The position numbers and the translations under genes are program-made. Below the pieces are notes generated by a model that saw only the letters and a list, made by a program, of their open reading frames with translations, had not been told where the DNA came from and searched no databases. From positions 248,001 through 312,000 of the forward strand of contig NZ_JAMHJQ010000009.1 of NCBI RefSeq assembly GCF_023534745.1: a stretch of DNA of 64,000 bases. Direction: 5' to 3'. The first letter of the stretch is position 1; every line of letters starts with the position of its first letter. This document shows, piece by piece, positions 8,488-17,711 of this stretch. The DNA is from Streptomyces sp. 35G-GA-8. GTDB lineage: Bacteria; Actinomycetota; Actinomycetes; Streptomycetales; Streptomycetaceae.

Positions 8488-10125
8488 TCACTCAAAGCGG
8501 GCGGCGAGCAGTACGAAGTCCTCGTCCGGCTCCGGGGGATGGTGGGGCTGCGCGAGACCGGCCGTTCCCGGTCCGGTGGGCTCCGCGGGGCGCGCGGGCA
8601 GCAGGGCCCGCAATACGTGGTCGGCGACCGCTCCCGGATCGTCCCTGGCGGCCGTGGGGACACTCGCGGCGGCCGTGTGCAGCCGGGCGAAGGCCCGGTC
8701 CATGGGCTCGCCCGTACGGCGCAGCAGCCCGTCCGTATAGAGCAGCACCGTTTCTCCGGGGGCGGTCACCAGCTCCACGCTCGGCGCCTGCCAGCAGGAG
8801 AGCATCCCGAGCGGCGCGGAGAGCGACGTCTCGACGAACTCGGTGCGCCGTTCTCCGACGACCAGCAGGGGCGCGTGCCCGGCTCCGGCGAGTAGGAGCG
8901 TGCGCCGGGCGGGTTCGGCGTACGCGAAGAGCGCCGTGGCCGTAAGCGCGGGCTCGGTCAGGCGTAGCAGCAGCTCCAGATCGGACAGGACGGCGATGGG
9001 GTCCTCGCCCTCCATCACGGCGTACGCCCGCAGGGCGGCGCGCAGCCGTCCCATCGCGGCCAGCGCGCCGGGCCCGGAGCCGCTGACCGAGCCGACGGCG
9101 AGGCTGAGGGCGCCCTCGGGGAGCGGCAGCGCGTCGTACCAGTCGCCCCCGCCGGCCGCCGTGGTGCGATGGCGCACGGCGATGCGCACGCCGGGCATCC
9201 GGGGCAGTCGGCCGGGCAGCAGTTCGCGGGTGAGACTGGTCACGTGGGCGCGGGCGCGTTCCAGCTCCAGCAGGCGGGCGAGGTGTTCGCCGGCGTAACG
9301 GACGTAGAGACCGATCAGATGGCGCTGCCGTTCCGTCGGCTCGGCGGGTTTGTCGTACAACCAGACGGCGGCGCCGAGCTTCGCGGGCCGAACCGGCCGA
9401 GAGGGCGCGCCCGGAGGCGCCGACGCCGACGCCGTGGTCGTTGCCGTGGCCGTACGGGGATCGCATCCGGTCCCACCGGCCAGCAGCGGTACGGCGTAAC
9501 TGGCGCCCACGCCGAGCCGGGCCGCCACCTCGCGCTGGCGCGGGTCCGTCGCCATAGCTGCGTCCGTACGCGCATCCGTGGCTGCACCCGTACGAGCATC
9601 CGTGTCGGCGAGCAGATCGGGGACAGCCACAGGTCCGGCAGGTCCGGCCGGTTCGACCGGGTCGGTGGATTCGGCCGGTCTGTCGGGGCAGTTGGGGCCG
9701 TTGGGGTCGTCGGGGTCATTGGGGCTGCTGGGGCAGTCGGGGTCGTGGAGGAATCTGCCGTACGAGGTGGCGCGGCGCGGCACGGTCTCCAGCAGGCCGA
9801 GATCGGCGTGGCTGAGTCCGAGCCCGAGGGTGGTGACGGGACCGAGACCGTCGGCCGGTTCGAACAGGACCAGACCCCGCCGCGCGCCGACCAGGGCGGC
9901 GCCGGCGCGCAGCAGTTCATGGAGCGCGCCGTCCAGGGAACGGGTCCTGGCCAGGCCTTCGGTGAGCTCATGGAGGTTCGTGAGATCGGAGACCCAGCCC
10001 GCCAGCCGGTCCTGGATCACTGCGCCCGGCGCGGCCGGAAGGGCGTCGAGGGGCGGAACAGTCTGTGTGGGGGCAGGGACCCCAGAGTCGATTCCAGCCA
10101 CTTTCGGCATGTGTGGAGCGCTCAT
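8488..10125 (-). CDS. GAF-SpoIIE (PP2C-type) serine phosphatase
   Basis: 545 residues from ATG 10125. The N-terminal half is a GAF-like sensor region (about 45-290) containing two low-complexity insertions: an Asn/Asp/Pro tract (PSSPNDPDDPNGPNCPDRP) and a short TGAATDARTDAAM repeat. The C-terminal half (about 310-545) is a SpoIIE/PP2C domain with GGGDWYDALPL, the G-D metal-binding motif, and LLYTDGLLRR. These proteins dephosphorylate STAS anti-anti-sigma factors and so release sigma factors. No cognate STAS protein is beside it; the HATPase protein at 6.3 kb and others in the genome are candidate antagonists. Confidence 0.88.
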   Translation of the reverse strand: MSAPHMPKVAGIDSGVPAPTQTVPPLDALPAAPGAVIQDRLAGWVSDLTNLHELTEGLARTRSLDGALHELLRAGAALVGARRGLVLFEPADGLGPVTTLGLGLSHADLGLLETVPRRATSYGRFLHDPDCPSSPNDPDDPNGPNCPDRPAESTDPVEPAGPAGPVAVPDLLADTDARTGAATDARTDAAMATDPRQREVAARLGVGASYAVPLLAGGTGCDPRTATATTTASASAPPGAPSRPVRPAKLGAAVWLYDKPAEPTERQRHLIGLYVRYAGEHLARLLELERARAHVTSLTRELLPGRLPRMPGVRIAVRHRTTAAGGGDWYDALPLPEGALSLAVGSVSGSGPGALAAMGRLRAALRAYAVMEGEDPIAVLSDLELLLRLTEPALTATALFAYAEPARRTLLLAGAGHAPLLVVGERRTEFVETSLSAPLGMLSCWQAPSVELVTAPGETVLLYTDGLLRRTGEPMDRAFARLHTAAASVPTAARDDPGAVADHVLRALLPARPAEPTGPGTAGLAQPHHPPEPDEDFVLLAARFE

Positions 10126-10752
10126 GGCAGCCGACTTCCGGGACGGTGCATTTCACTCAATAGCATTGCAAACCCCCATGTCATTCTGCGCAGCTATCAA
10201 TAGATCCACATCTACACGTACAGCTGATGTGATGTCCAGCATTGTCCTGGAGGAGTGACGGGTGTCTGTGAGACGCTGAACTTGGCCAAAAAATGACCCT
10301 GGTGATGTGGTTTTGCGGTCGACTGAGGGCGCTCAACTGGGAGTCCTTCAGTGCTGAGTTCGAGTACGACTCATGTGGAGCGTCATTCCGAACGTGATGG
10401 GTACGTAAACGGTGACGGACAGGGGCAGTTGGGACCGCCTCGGAACCTGCCGACGGGCTTGGGCGTCTTAACCGCCGTAGCCCGCACCCATCCCCCGGAG
10501 TGGCGGGAAGAGAACAGCGGTACGGCAGCGGGACAGTAAGCGCCATGCGCACGCCACCCCTCGCCACGCGTTTAATGAAGACAGTCCGAGTTCGGTTCAG
10601 GGACGGTGCGACGCACCACGGACCGGGACGGTCTGTTCGTGCCTCGGGCAAGGGGCGGCCACGCGTCGAAATGTACGCACGGTGAAGTGATGCACACACA
10701 TGGTGTCAGTGTCATGTGGACCTCGGCGTTCAACGGAAAGGAACGAGCGCTC
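10126..10752. other. Long intergenic region between divergent genes
   Basis: About 630 bases without a convincing gene, the first 250 bases visibly AT-richer than neighbours. It should hold the promoters of the phosphatase (minus) and the Prim-Pol-like gene (plus). A 62-codon plus-strand reading frame at 10351-10539 exists but has no clear ribosome-binding site or recognisable product, so it is not called as a gene. Confidence 0.5.
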
Positions 10753-11436
10753 ATGCGCGAGATCCTCGGAAGGCGACGCAGGCTCCGGTTCCGGCGCAAG
10801 GGGAGGGCTGCCCAACTCGACGCGGCGCTCACCTGCGCCACCGCGTGGAGATGGCCCGTACTGCCGGGTGCCGGACTCAAGTCGGCCGGCGGACGCGGGA
10901 CGCGCGGCCACGGCTGCGCCTGCCCCGACCTCGAATGCGTCGTGCCCGGCGCGCACCCCTTCGATCCGGGGCTGCTCGCCGCGACCACCGACGAGCGAAT
11001 GGTGCGCTGGTGGTGGGGCAACCGCCCCACGGCCCCGATCGTGCTCGCGACCGGCGGCAGCGCCCCGTGCGCGGTGAGCCTGCCCGCCGTCGCCGGCGCG
11101 CGTGCGCTGGTGGAGCTGGACCGGATGGGCATGCGGCTGGGGCCGGTTGTCGCGACCCCGACCCGCTGGTCACTGCTGGTGGCCCCGTACAGCCTCGAAC
11201 AACTCGGTGAGCTCCTCTACAGCAAGGACTGGGTGCCCAGTTCGCTGCGGTTCCACGGCGAGGGCGGCTATCTGGTGCTGCCGCCGTCCGAGGCGGCCGG
11301 CGGACAGGTGCGCTGGGAGCGGGCGCCTCTGGAGGGTTCGGCGGCGCCGTGGCTGCCGGATGTGGAGGCGGTCGTGGACGCGCTCGTCGAGGCGAGCACG
11401 AGCGCGCCGGACGGCGGCAGCAGGCTCGCGTACTGA
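10753..11436 (+). CDS. Prim-Pol-like (bifunctional DNA primase/polymerase N-terminal) domain protein
   Basis: 227 residues from ATG 10753 (AAGGAACGAG upstream). It resembles the small stand-alone Prim-Pol-like proteins of Streptomyces: AALTCATAWRWPVLPG start, a Cys-rich CACPDLECVVPGAHPF segment and WWWGNRPTAPIVLATG. The usual DxD acidic pair is replaced by a region without an obvious catalytic pair, so it may be non-catalytic. Other in-frame starts exist upstream at 10690 and 10606. The DNA-polymerase role is family-based only; a regulatory or structural role is as likely. Confidence 0.65.
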   Translation: MREILGRRRRLRFRRKGRAAQLDAALTCATAWRWPVLPGAGLKSAGGRGTRGHGCACPDLECVVPGAHPFDPGLLAATTDERMVRWWWGNRPTAPIVLATGGSAPCAVSLPAVAGARALVELDRMGMRLGPVVATPTRWSLLVAPYSLEQLGELLYSKDWVPSSLRFHGEGGYLVLPPSEAAGGQVRWERAPLEGSAAPWLPDVEAVVDALVEASTSAPDGGSRLAY

Positions 11437-11759
11437 CGGCCGCGCGTGTACCGCGGGGTGTGTTTGCCGCCCGGTGTGGTTGACGGCTCTGCGCCCCGGT
11501 CCGGTCCGGTCTGATCCAGACCGGTCGGGGCGGGGTGGGGCGGGGCGGACCGTACTTCGGCGATCCAGGCGATCAAGGTAATCCAGACGGTCCAGGCGAT
11601 CCAGGGGGCCGGGGCGCGTTCACGCTCTGTCACTCGTACGGGTGCGAGTAAGGCCGAGTTGCGGGGGAATTGGGCGCGCGCGGTCCTTGGGCACCTCATT
11701 CCGTCGATATCTTCGGCCCACCGTCAGCAATTCCCCGGCAGTGACAGGTGGGCCCCACC
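11437..11759. other. Intergenic region with imperfect GATCCAGGC repeats
   Basis: About 320 bases; G-rich near 11520-11550, then imperfect repeats of a GATCCAGGC-like unit at about 11563-11607. No gene is visible. It includes the upstream region of the secreted protein gene at 11760. Confidence 0.45.
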
Positions 11760-12524
11760 ATGAATCTCCGCATGATCGGGCTCGCGGCCGTAGTGGTGCT
11801 CACCGCATTGCTTCCGCTCGCCGCCTCCGCCGGCCCCGTGGACGGTCCATGGTCCGACGAGGGAGCGACGGGTGGCACGGACGCGATGGGGGGCAGGGAA
11901 GGCGGCGCGGCAAGCGGAGCCATGAGCGGCGAGGCGAGCGGAACGACCGGGCTCCTTGCGGATGCGAAGGCCGGGCTTTCGGCTGTGTCCGGAATTAAAG
12001 GGTCCGCTACGCCCGGGAGCGCCGGGAGCGCTGTGACCCCCGGTGCGCGTGGTATGCGTGATGCGCGCGGTACGGACGCTGTGGCACGTACGACCGAACG
12101 ATGCGGGCCCGAGGTCGCCTCTCCCGAGGGAATCGAGGCGCAGACCTGTGTCCTGACCTCGCCACGCGCCCGAGATGACGGGCCCGACACCTGGGCGCGT
12201 ACCTACTACCGCAATGAGACGGGCGGCGAACTGCTCGCCGTACTGAGCCTGATGGGTCCCTACGGACGGACCGTAGGGACCCACTGCCCGATCGACGCCG
12301 GCGACGAACCGGCGGTTTGTGAGACACCGCGCGAGCCGTCCCGGGGCGAGCACTCCGCCTACCTGGCGGTGGCGGAGTTCTCCGCGCCCGCGAACAGTGG
12401 GAACGGCGGCGACGACGGGGAGAACGAGGGGCAGATCGACGAGGGGACCGAGGGCAGCGGTGCGGAGATCGAGCCGCTGCTGCTGAGATCGGGGAGCAAC
12501 TCGCCGGCCCCGGCGGCCCATTGA
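11760..12524 (+). CDS. Secreted protein of unknown function
   Basis: 254 residues. The ATG at 11760 gives a clear Sec signal peptide (MNLRMIGLAAVVVLTALLPL then AASA). The mature part is Gly/Ala/Thr-rich for about 80 residues, then a more ordered region with four Cys (ERCGPEVAS, AQTCVLTSP, GTHCPIDAG, PAVCETPRE) that could form two disulphides. It ends acidic (NGGDDGENEGQIDEGTEGSG). Followed by a strong hairpin. I know no characterised family. Confidence 0.72.
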   Translation: MNLRMIGLAAVVVLTALLPLAASAGPVDGPWSDEGATGGTDAMGGREGGAASGAMSGEASGTTGLLADAKAGLSAVSGIKGSATPGSAGSAVTPGARGMRDARGTDAVARTTERCGPEVASPEGIEAQTCVLTSPRARDDGPDTWARTYYRNETGGELLAVLSLMGPYGRTVGTHCPIDAGDEPAVCETPREPSRGEHSAYLAVAEFSAPANSGNGGDDGENEGQIDEGTEGSGAEIEPLLLRSGSNSPAPAAH

Positions 12525-12552
12525 GGGGCCGGAGCGTCCGAGAACGCGGACG

Positions 12553-12590
12553 CCCGGTCGCTGGCGACGGGGGATGCACCAGCGACCGGG
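12553..12590 (+). terminator. Hairpin terminator after secreted-protein gene
   Basis: Perfect 12-bp inverted repeat CCCGGTCGCTGG / CCAGCGACCGGG with a 14-base loop, 28 bases after the stop. It can also serve the convergent gene ending at 12728. Confidence 0.75.
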
Positions 12591-12727
12591 CTTCTAGAAC
12601 CGTAACAAGAGATCGGCGGTTAGCAAATTCGATCCGGTGTATTCGGACAATGAATTACCTGCCGGTAGAGGAAGTTGTGACAGGTGTCACCGGCTTCAGT
12701 GGAACGCGTCACAGTCCGTCGGGACTG

Positions 12728-13693
12728 TCAGCTCAGCGTCACCTGGCGGTTGGTGAGCCCGCCGCGCGCCCGGCGTTCGTCCCCGGTCAGCGGCGCGTCG
12801 ACGGCGAGCGCGGCGGTGAGCCGCTCGGCGAACTCCGCCGCGGGCTTCTCGCACTCCTCCGCGCCCATCGCGCTCGGCAGGTCCCACACCGGCACCGTGA
12901 GCCCATGTGCCCGGAAGGAGCCGACGAGCCGGGTGCCCTCACCAAGGCTTGATGTGCCCGCGGCGTGCAGCCGGGCGAGCGCGTCGAGCAGCTTCTCCTC
13001 GGCGTACGGCATGACCCAGCGGAGGTGGTTCTTCTCCGGTGTCTCGCACCAGTACGCGGCGTCCGTACCCGAGAGCAGCGCGGTGGGGATGGCGGCGGCG
13101 TTGGCGCGCTCCAGGGAGGCGGTCACCTCCGCCGACGCGTTCTGCGCGTCCGGGACCCAGAACTCGAATCCGGAGTGGACGACGGGTGTGAAGGCGGCGT
13201 CGGGGTCCAGCAGGTCCTGGAGGCGCGGACCGTCGGCGGGCACCCGCTGAGCGGCCACCGGGTTGCCGGGCTCCGCGGTCAGCGCACGCTGGAGCGTGTC
13301 GGCGAGGTCGCGGCTCAGATCACCGGACGAGGTGTCGTTCTGGAGCGCGAGCAGCACGGAGCCGTCGTCGCGGCGCAGCGCGGGCCAGGCCATCGGCAGG
13401 ACCGTGGCGAGCGTTACGGAGGGAACTCCCTCGGGCAGTCCGTCCTTCAGGGTCAGCTCGGCGGTCGCGGCGGGCACCAGCTCGCGCAGCGCGACCCAGT
13501 CGCACTCACCGGCGAGTCCCTCGAAGGGGCGCTGGACCAGCTCGGTGACGGCGTGCGCGGCGGCCCGGCCATGACAGGCCTTGTAGCGACGGCCCGAACC
13601 GCACGGGCAGGGCTCACGGGCCCCCACCACCGGAATGGGTCCGTCCTTGAGCTGAGCCTTCGCGGCCTTCGTCTGGGGGCGCTTCTTGGCCAT
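12728..13693 (-). CDS. SEC-C motif protein, DUF5926 family
   Basis: 321 residues from ATG 13693. The N-terminus is basic (MAKKRPQTKAAKAQLKDG) and is followed by a SEC-C zinc motif, EPCPCGSGRRYKACHG (CxC...CH), at about residues 27-42. The remaining 270 residues match the actinobacterial DUF5926 pattern (RPFEGLAGECDWVALRELVP), of unknown function. SEC-C motifs occur on SecA and on many proteins that contact the ribosome or Sec machinery, which is the only functional hint. Confidence 0.85.
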   Translation of the reverse strand: MAKKRPQTKAAKAQLKDGPIPVVGAREPCPCGSGRRYKACHGRAAAHAVTELVQRPFEGLAGECDWVALRELVPAATAELTLKDGLPEGVPSVTLATVLPMAWPALRRDDGSVLLALQNDTSSGDLSRDLADTLQRALTAEPGNPVAAQRVPADGPRLQDLLDPDAAFTPVVHSGFEFWVPDAQNASAEVTASLERANAAAIPTALLSGTDAAYWCETPEKNHLRWVMPYAEEKLLDALARLHAAGTSSLGEGTRLVGSFRAHGLTVPVWDLPSAMGAEECEKPAAEFAERLTAALAVDAPLTGDERRARGGLTNRQVTLS

Positions 13694-13849
13694 GGTGTGG
13701 CTTTCTCCCGGTAGCGGCGATGCGGTGTCGGCGCGAGCCTAGCCGTACGGGGATTGCCGGGGGCGCGATGCGGCCGCGCGAACGGGCGAGGCGGGCATTC
13801 TGCGGGTCCTCGGGGGGCCGTGAGTCCCGGGGGTCGGTGAGTCCTGGCC

Positions 13850-14025
13850 GTCTGTCGGCGCGACGTCAGGCCCGGGAGTCTGTCAGGCCCGGGAGTCTGT
13901 CAGTCCCGGGCGTCTGTCAGTCCCGGCGCGATGTCGGTCCCCGGGCCTCTGTCAGTAGCCCCCGGCGTCTGTCAGTAGCCCCCGGCCGCTGTCGGTCCCG
14001 GTCCTCCGTCGGTCCCGGTCCTCCG
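13850..14025. repeat. Short tandem repeats, GTCTGTCAG/CCCGG units
   Basis: In the 330-base gap between two minus-strand genes, this stretch is made of about twelve imperfect 13-17 base units such as GGGAGTCTGTCAG and GGTCCTCCGTCAG. The periodicity continues into the 3' end of the adjacent coding region (14026 onward), where it encodes repeated Leu-Asp-Gly units. It has no CRISPR-like repeat/spacer structure. From 13694 to 13849 I see only the upstream region of the SEC-C gene. Confidence 0.7.
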
Positions 14026-14652
14026 TCAGTCCCGGTCCTCCAAGACGTCCGCGAGACCCAGCCCGTCCAGCCCCTCAAGGCCGTCCATGCCATTGAGACC
14101 TTCCAGCGCGTCCAGGCCGTCCAGTCTGTCCAGGCCGTCCAACTCGTCCAGGCCGTCGCGCCTCTCCAGCGGTCGGCGAGGGGGAGTGACGCGCGTAGCG
14201 AAATCGTCGTGACGGGGCCCATCCGAAACGATGACCCACACCGTGACTTCACCGGAGGCGCTGTCCCGTACCCCCCACTCCTGGGCGAGGGCCGAGATGA
14301 TGTTCAGCCCGCGCCCGCCGCGTGCCGTGACCGAGGGGGTGGCGGGGATGGGCCGCGTAGGACCACCGCCGTCCGTCACCTCCACGGTCAGCCGGCCCGC
14401 CTTGTCGACACGCCAGGCGGCACGTATGTCGCCGTCACCGATCTCCGTGCGCCCCAGCGGTCTGCCATGCCGGCAGGCATTGCTGAGAAGTTCCGAAAGG
14501 ATCAGTACGGCGTCGTCCACCACCGAGTCCGACATCCCGCTGCGCCGCAACTGCTCGCGCATCCGATGTCGCGCTTCACCCACGCCCGCAGGGCCATGGG
14601 GTACGGCCATGCACGACGACGTGGGCACTTCCTGTGCCACCACAAACGCCAC
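14026..14652 (-). CDS. HATPase_c anti-sigma-like protein with Leu-Asp-Gly repeat tail
   Basis: 208 residues from the GTG at 14652, which has a textbook site (AAAGGAGG, 7-base spacing). GHKL features: SELLSNACRHGR (N-box), EVTDGGGP (G1), GGRGLNIISALA (G2). The last 45 residues are a repeat of LDGLD/LEGLN-type units ending LADVLEDRD, encoded by GC-rich micro-repeats that continue past the stop. The kinase domain is normal; the tail is unusual and may be a recent repeat expansion. Probable role: regulation of a sigma factor or antagonist, partner unknown. Confidence 0.84.
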   Translation of the reverse strand: MAFVVAQEVPTSSCMAVPHGPAGVGEARHRMREQLRRSGMSDSVVDDAVLILSELLSNACRHGRPLGRTEIGDGDIRAAWRVDKAGRLTVEVTDGGGPTRPIPATPSVTARGGRGLNIISALAQEWGVRDSASGEVTVWVIVSDGPRHDDFATRVTPPRRPLERRDGLDELDGLDRLDGLDALEGLNGMDGLEGLDGLGLADVLEDRD

Positions 14653-14835
14653 CCCCGAGACCTCCTTTGCCCCACGCCACCGTGTGGATGCCCCAATGGC
14701 CTGGACCGGAAACCGGCCAGGGGAAGGCCATTGACGCACTGATGACGTTCGAACACGGAGCGAACGCGCCGGTGCACTCCTCGTCACTGGCTGTGAGCCG
14801 GAGTCGGGAGATGTCAGACACGGAGTCGGGAGATG

Positions 14836-15741
14836 TCAGGCAAGACGGCCCAGCTGGGACAGAACCTGTTTGGGACGGTTGGTGATGATCGCCTCTACTC
14901 CGAGGCGGACACAGAGATCGACATCTTCCGGCTCATTCACCGTCCAGACATGGACACGGTGGCCCGCCCTGTGCAGTCGGGCGATATAGCCGGGGTGGTT
15001 ACGGACGATCCGCATCCCCGGACCCGCGATCCTGGCCCCGGCGGGGAGCCGTCCGTCGCGCAGCCGGGGTGACACGAACTGCATCAGATAGACGGTCGGC
15101 AGCTGGGGCGCGGCGGAGGCGATCCGGTGCAGTGAGCGCGCCGAGAAACTCATGATCCGTACGGCCGATTCGTCCGGAACGGCTCCGCCCGGCGCGGACC
15201 GGCCGCGGAAGGGCTCGCCCAGTGACCCGCCGCCCAGGATGCGCCCGCCCCGTGTGGGGGCGCCCGGAGTCCGGCCGCCGTGCGTGGGGTCGTCCAGTCC
15301 GAACCGCTTCAGCAGCTGCAGCAGCCGCTCCTCCACCTGCCCGGCCCACCGGGTGGGGTGCTTGGTCTCGATGGCCAGCTGGATGGGGCGGCCTGCGTCC
15401 GCGATCAGTTCGAGGAGGCGCTCCAGCGTCAGTACGGAGGTGAACTCCGGGTCCCGCCAGTCCGGGCTCTCCTCGCTGTCCTTCCAGGAACCGAAGTCCA
15501 GGGTCGCGAGATCGGCGAGTTCCAGGGCGGAGACGGCGCCGCGGCCGTTGGAGGTGCGGTTCACCCGGCGGTCGTGGACGCAGACGAGATGACCGTCGGC
15601 GGTGAGTCGTACGTCGCACTCAAGTGCGTCCGCGCCGTCCTCGATTGCCTTTGTGTACGCCGCCAGGGTGTGCTCGGGGGCGTCCTCCGAGGCTCCGCGG
15701 TGGGCGACGACCTGGATGCTGTGCTGGCGTGCTTGAGTCAC
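14836..15741 (-). CDS. Glycerophosphodiester phosphodiesterase
   Basis: 301 residues, GTG start at 15741. GDPD motifs: VVAHRGASEDAPEHTLAAY with the catalytic first His, ALECDVRLTADGHLVCVHD giving the metal Glu/Asp and second His, and ETKHPTRW. A C-terminal WTVNEPEDVDLCVRLGVEAI is characteristic. A Gly/Arg/Thr-rich loop (GGRTPGAPTRGGRILGGG) is inserted mid-domain. No signal peptide, so cytoplasmic; it hydrolyses glycerophosphodiesters to glycerol-3-phosphate and an alcohol. Confidence 0.92.
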   Translation of the reverse strand: MTQARQHSIQVVAHRGASEDAPEHTLAAYTKAIEDGADALECDVRLTADGHLVCVHDRRVNRTSNGRGAVSALELADLATLDFGSWKDSEESPDWRDPEFTSVLTLERLLELIADAGRPIQLAIETKHPTRWAGQVEERLLQLLKRFGLDDPTHGGRTPGAPTRGGRILGGGSLGEPFRGRSAPGGAVPDESAVRIMSFSARSLHRIASAAPQLPTVYLMQFVSPRLRDGRLPAGARIAGPGMRIVRNHPGYIARLHRAGHRVHVWTVNEPEDVDLCVRLGVEAIITNRPKQVLSQLGRLA

Positions 15742-15957
15742 CGCGTCATGGTGTCATCGTGAGGGGGTAGACGAGTGAACGGCTGGTGTCTCACGGCAGG
15801 TCGGTCCAGGTGCGAGCGTTTTGTCCGGAGTAAAGGATGGCGGACAGATGCACAGGTCCTGCTTACAGTGGCCTGACGTGCTGTGGGAAAAGCTGACCGC
15901 GGACACTTGCACAGCGGACTCTTGCCGAAGACGACGTGGAACCGAGGAGAAAGAGCT

Positions 15958-17523
15958 GTGAGCACTGAGAACGAGGGCAACGCGGTCCCAGCCGACCCGT
16001 CCGTACCTCCCGTGCCGGATGCCGCTCCCGAGGGCACGCCCGCGTCCGCTCCGCGAGGGGCCGCGCATGAGCCGAGGGCGCACGAGCCGGCGGCGCATGA
16101 GCCGGCGAGGCATGAGCCGACGGCCCCGACGGGCGACCAGCCCGGCCATTACCGCGAGCCCGCCCCCCACCAGTACCCCTCGTCGCAGTCGCAGTCGCAG
16201 TCGCCGACCCCGTCTCCGACTCCGACTCCGACTCCGGCCCAGGCTCCGACCCAGCACGGTCCGGCGCCGGAGTACGCCGACGCGCCGCCGCGTGCGGCCG
16301 ACGCGGGCTGGCCCCCGCCGCCGCCCGAGTTTCCCTCGTACGGCGGAGCGGGCAGCGGCGGCCCGGCCTGGGGCGCGCCGGTGCCGGGACACGAGCCGCG
16401 GCCTCCGCGCAAGCGCCAGAGCGCGCTGATCACCGGCGTGCTCGCGGCCGCGCTGATCGCGGGCGGGGTGGGCGGCGGAATCGGTTACTGGGCGGCCGAG
16501 CGCAACGACGACGGCTCGACCGGTTCGACGACGGTCTCCGCGGCGGACGCCCCGAAGGAGGTCAAGCGTGACGCCGGTACGGTCGCCTCGGTGGCCGCCA
16601 AGTCGCTGCCGAGCGTGGTCACCATCGAGGCGCAGGGGAACGGCGAGGGCGGGACGGGCACCGGCTTCGTCTACGACAAGGAGGGCCACATCCTCACCAA
16701 CAACCACGTGGTGGCCTCCGCGGCGAACGGAGGTGACCTCACGGCGACCTTCTCCAACGGCAAGAAGTACGACGCCGAGGTCGTCGGCCGCGCCCAGGGC
16801 TACGACGTGGCGGTGGTGAAGCTGAAGGAGGCGCCCTCCGGTCTGACTCCGCTCCCGCTCGCCAACTCGGAGCAGGTCGCGGTCGGGGACTCGACGATCG
16901 CGATCGGCGCCCCGTTCGGCCTGTCCAACACGGTCACCACCGGCATCATCAGCGCCAAGAACCGCCCCGTCGCCTCCGGTGACGGCTCCGGGGCGAGCAA
17001 TTCGTACATGAGCGCCCTCCAGACCGACGCCTCCATCAACCCGGGCAACTCCGGTGGTCCGCTGCTGGATTCGCGGGGCGCGGTCATCGGTATCAACTCG
17101 GCCATCCAGTCGGCGGGCAGCGGCGGCCTGGGGCAGTCCCAGGCGGGCTCCATCGGGCTGGGCTTCGCGATCCCGATCAACCAGGCGAAGAACGTCGCCG
17201 ATCAGCTCATCAAGACGGGCAAGCCGGTGTACCCGGTGATCGGCGCCACGGTCTCGATGGCCGAGGGCGGCGAAGGCGCCGCGATCTCGGGCAACGAGGG
17301 CGGCAGCCCGGCCGTCGTCGCGAACGGCCCGGCCGCCAAGGCCGGTCTGAAGGCCGGGGACATCATCACCAAGTTCAACGGCACCCCGATCGACAGCGGT
17401 CCCACCCTCATCGGCCAGATCTGGACCCACCGTCCCGGCGACAAGGTCACCCTGACCTACAAGCGCGACGGCAAGGAGTCCACGACCGAGGTCATCCTGG
17501 GCGAGCGCGAGGGCGAGAGCTGA
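15958..17523 (+). CDS. HtrA/DegP-type membrane-anchored serine protease with PDZ domain
   Basis: 521 residues from the GTG at 15958 (GAGGAGAAAGAGCT upstream). About 140 N-terminal cytoplasmic residues are Pro/Ala/His-rich with AHEPAAHEPARHEP repeats; one membrane helix follows (SALITGVLAAALIAGGVGGG). The trypsin-like domain has the triad His in LTNNHVVASA, Asp in GYDVAVVKL and Ser in INPGNSGGPLLD. A C-terminal PDZ domain (about 420-510) includes AGLKAGDIITKFNGTPI. Extracytoplasmic quality control is the expected role. The 216-base upstream gap (15742-15957) must contain its promoter and that of the divergent phosphodiesterase. Confidence 0.93.
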   Translation: MSTENEGNAVPADPSVPPVPDAAPEGTPASAPRGAAHEPRAHEPAAHEPARHEPTAPTGDQPGHYREPAPHQYPSSQSQSQSPTPSPTPTPTPAQAPTQHGPAPEYADAPPRAADAGWPPPPPEFPSYGGAGSGGPAWGAPVPGHEPRPPRKRQSALITGVLAAALIAGGVGGGIGYWAAERNDDGSTGSTTVSAADAPKEVKRDAGTVASVAAKSLPSVVTIEAQGNGEGGTGTGFVYDKEGHILTNNHVVASAANGGDLTATFSNGKKYDAEVVGRAQGYDVAVVKLKEAPSGLTPLPLANSEQVAVGDSTIAIGAPFGLSNTVTTGIISAKNRPVASGDGSGASNSYMSALQTDASINPGNSGGPLLDSRGAVIGINSAIQSAGSGGLGQSQAGSIGLGFAIPINQAKNVADQLIKTGKPVYPVIGATVSMAEGGEGAAISGNEGGSPAVVANGPAAKAGLKAGDIITKFNGTPIDSGPTLIGQIWTHRPGDKVTLTYKRDGKESTTEVILGEREGES

Positions 17524-17711
17524 CGGGCGGGCTCGCACGCGCACGCGTACTCGTACCGCACCCGTACCCGTACTCGTAACGGAGCGGAGGTCGGCGGCAG
17601 GGCGTAGGACACGCTCAGCCGCCGACCGACGTGTCGGCGGGGGCCCGTTCCTCCGTCGGGGCCGGGCAGCCCGCCTGCCGCCGAGGCCGAAGAGTCAGGG
17701 GCTCGCCAACC

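Noticed and set aside
10351-10539. 62-codon plus-strand reading frame
   Set aside because: No clear ribosome-binding site, no recognisable protein features; could be translated but unsupported.
13850-14025. Possible CRISPR array
   Set aside because: Units are 13-17 bases, imperfect and contiguous with no spacers, and no cas genes are near.
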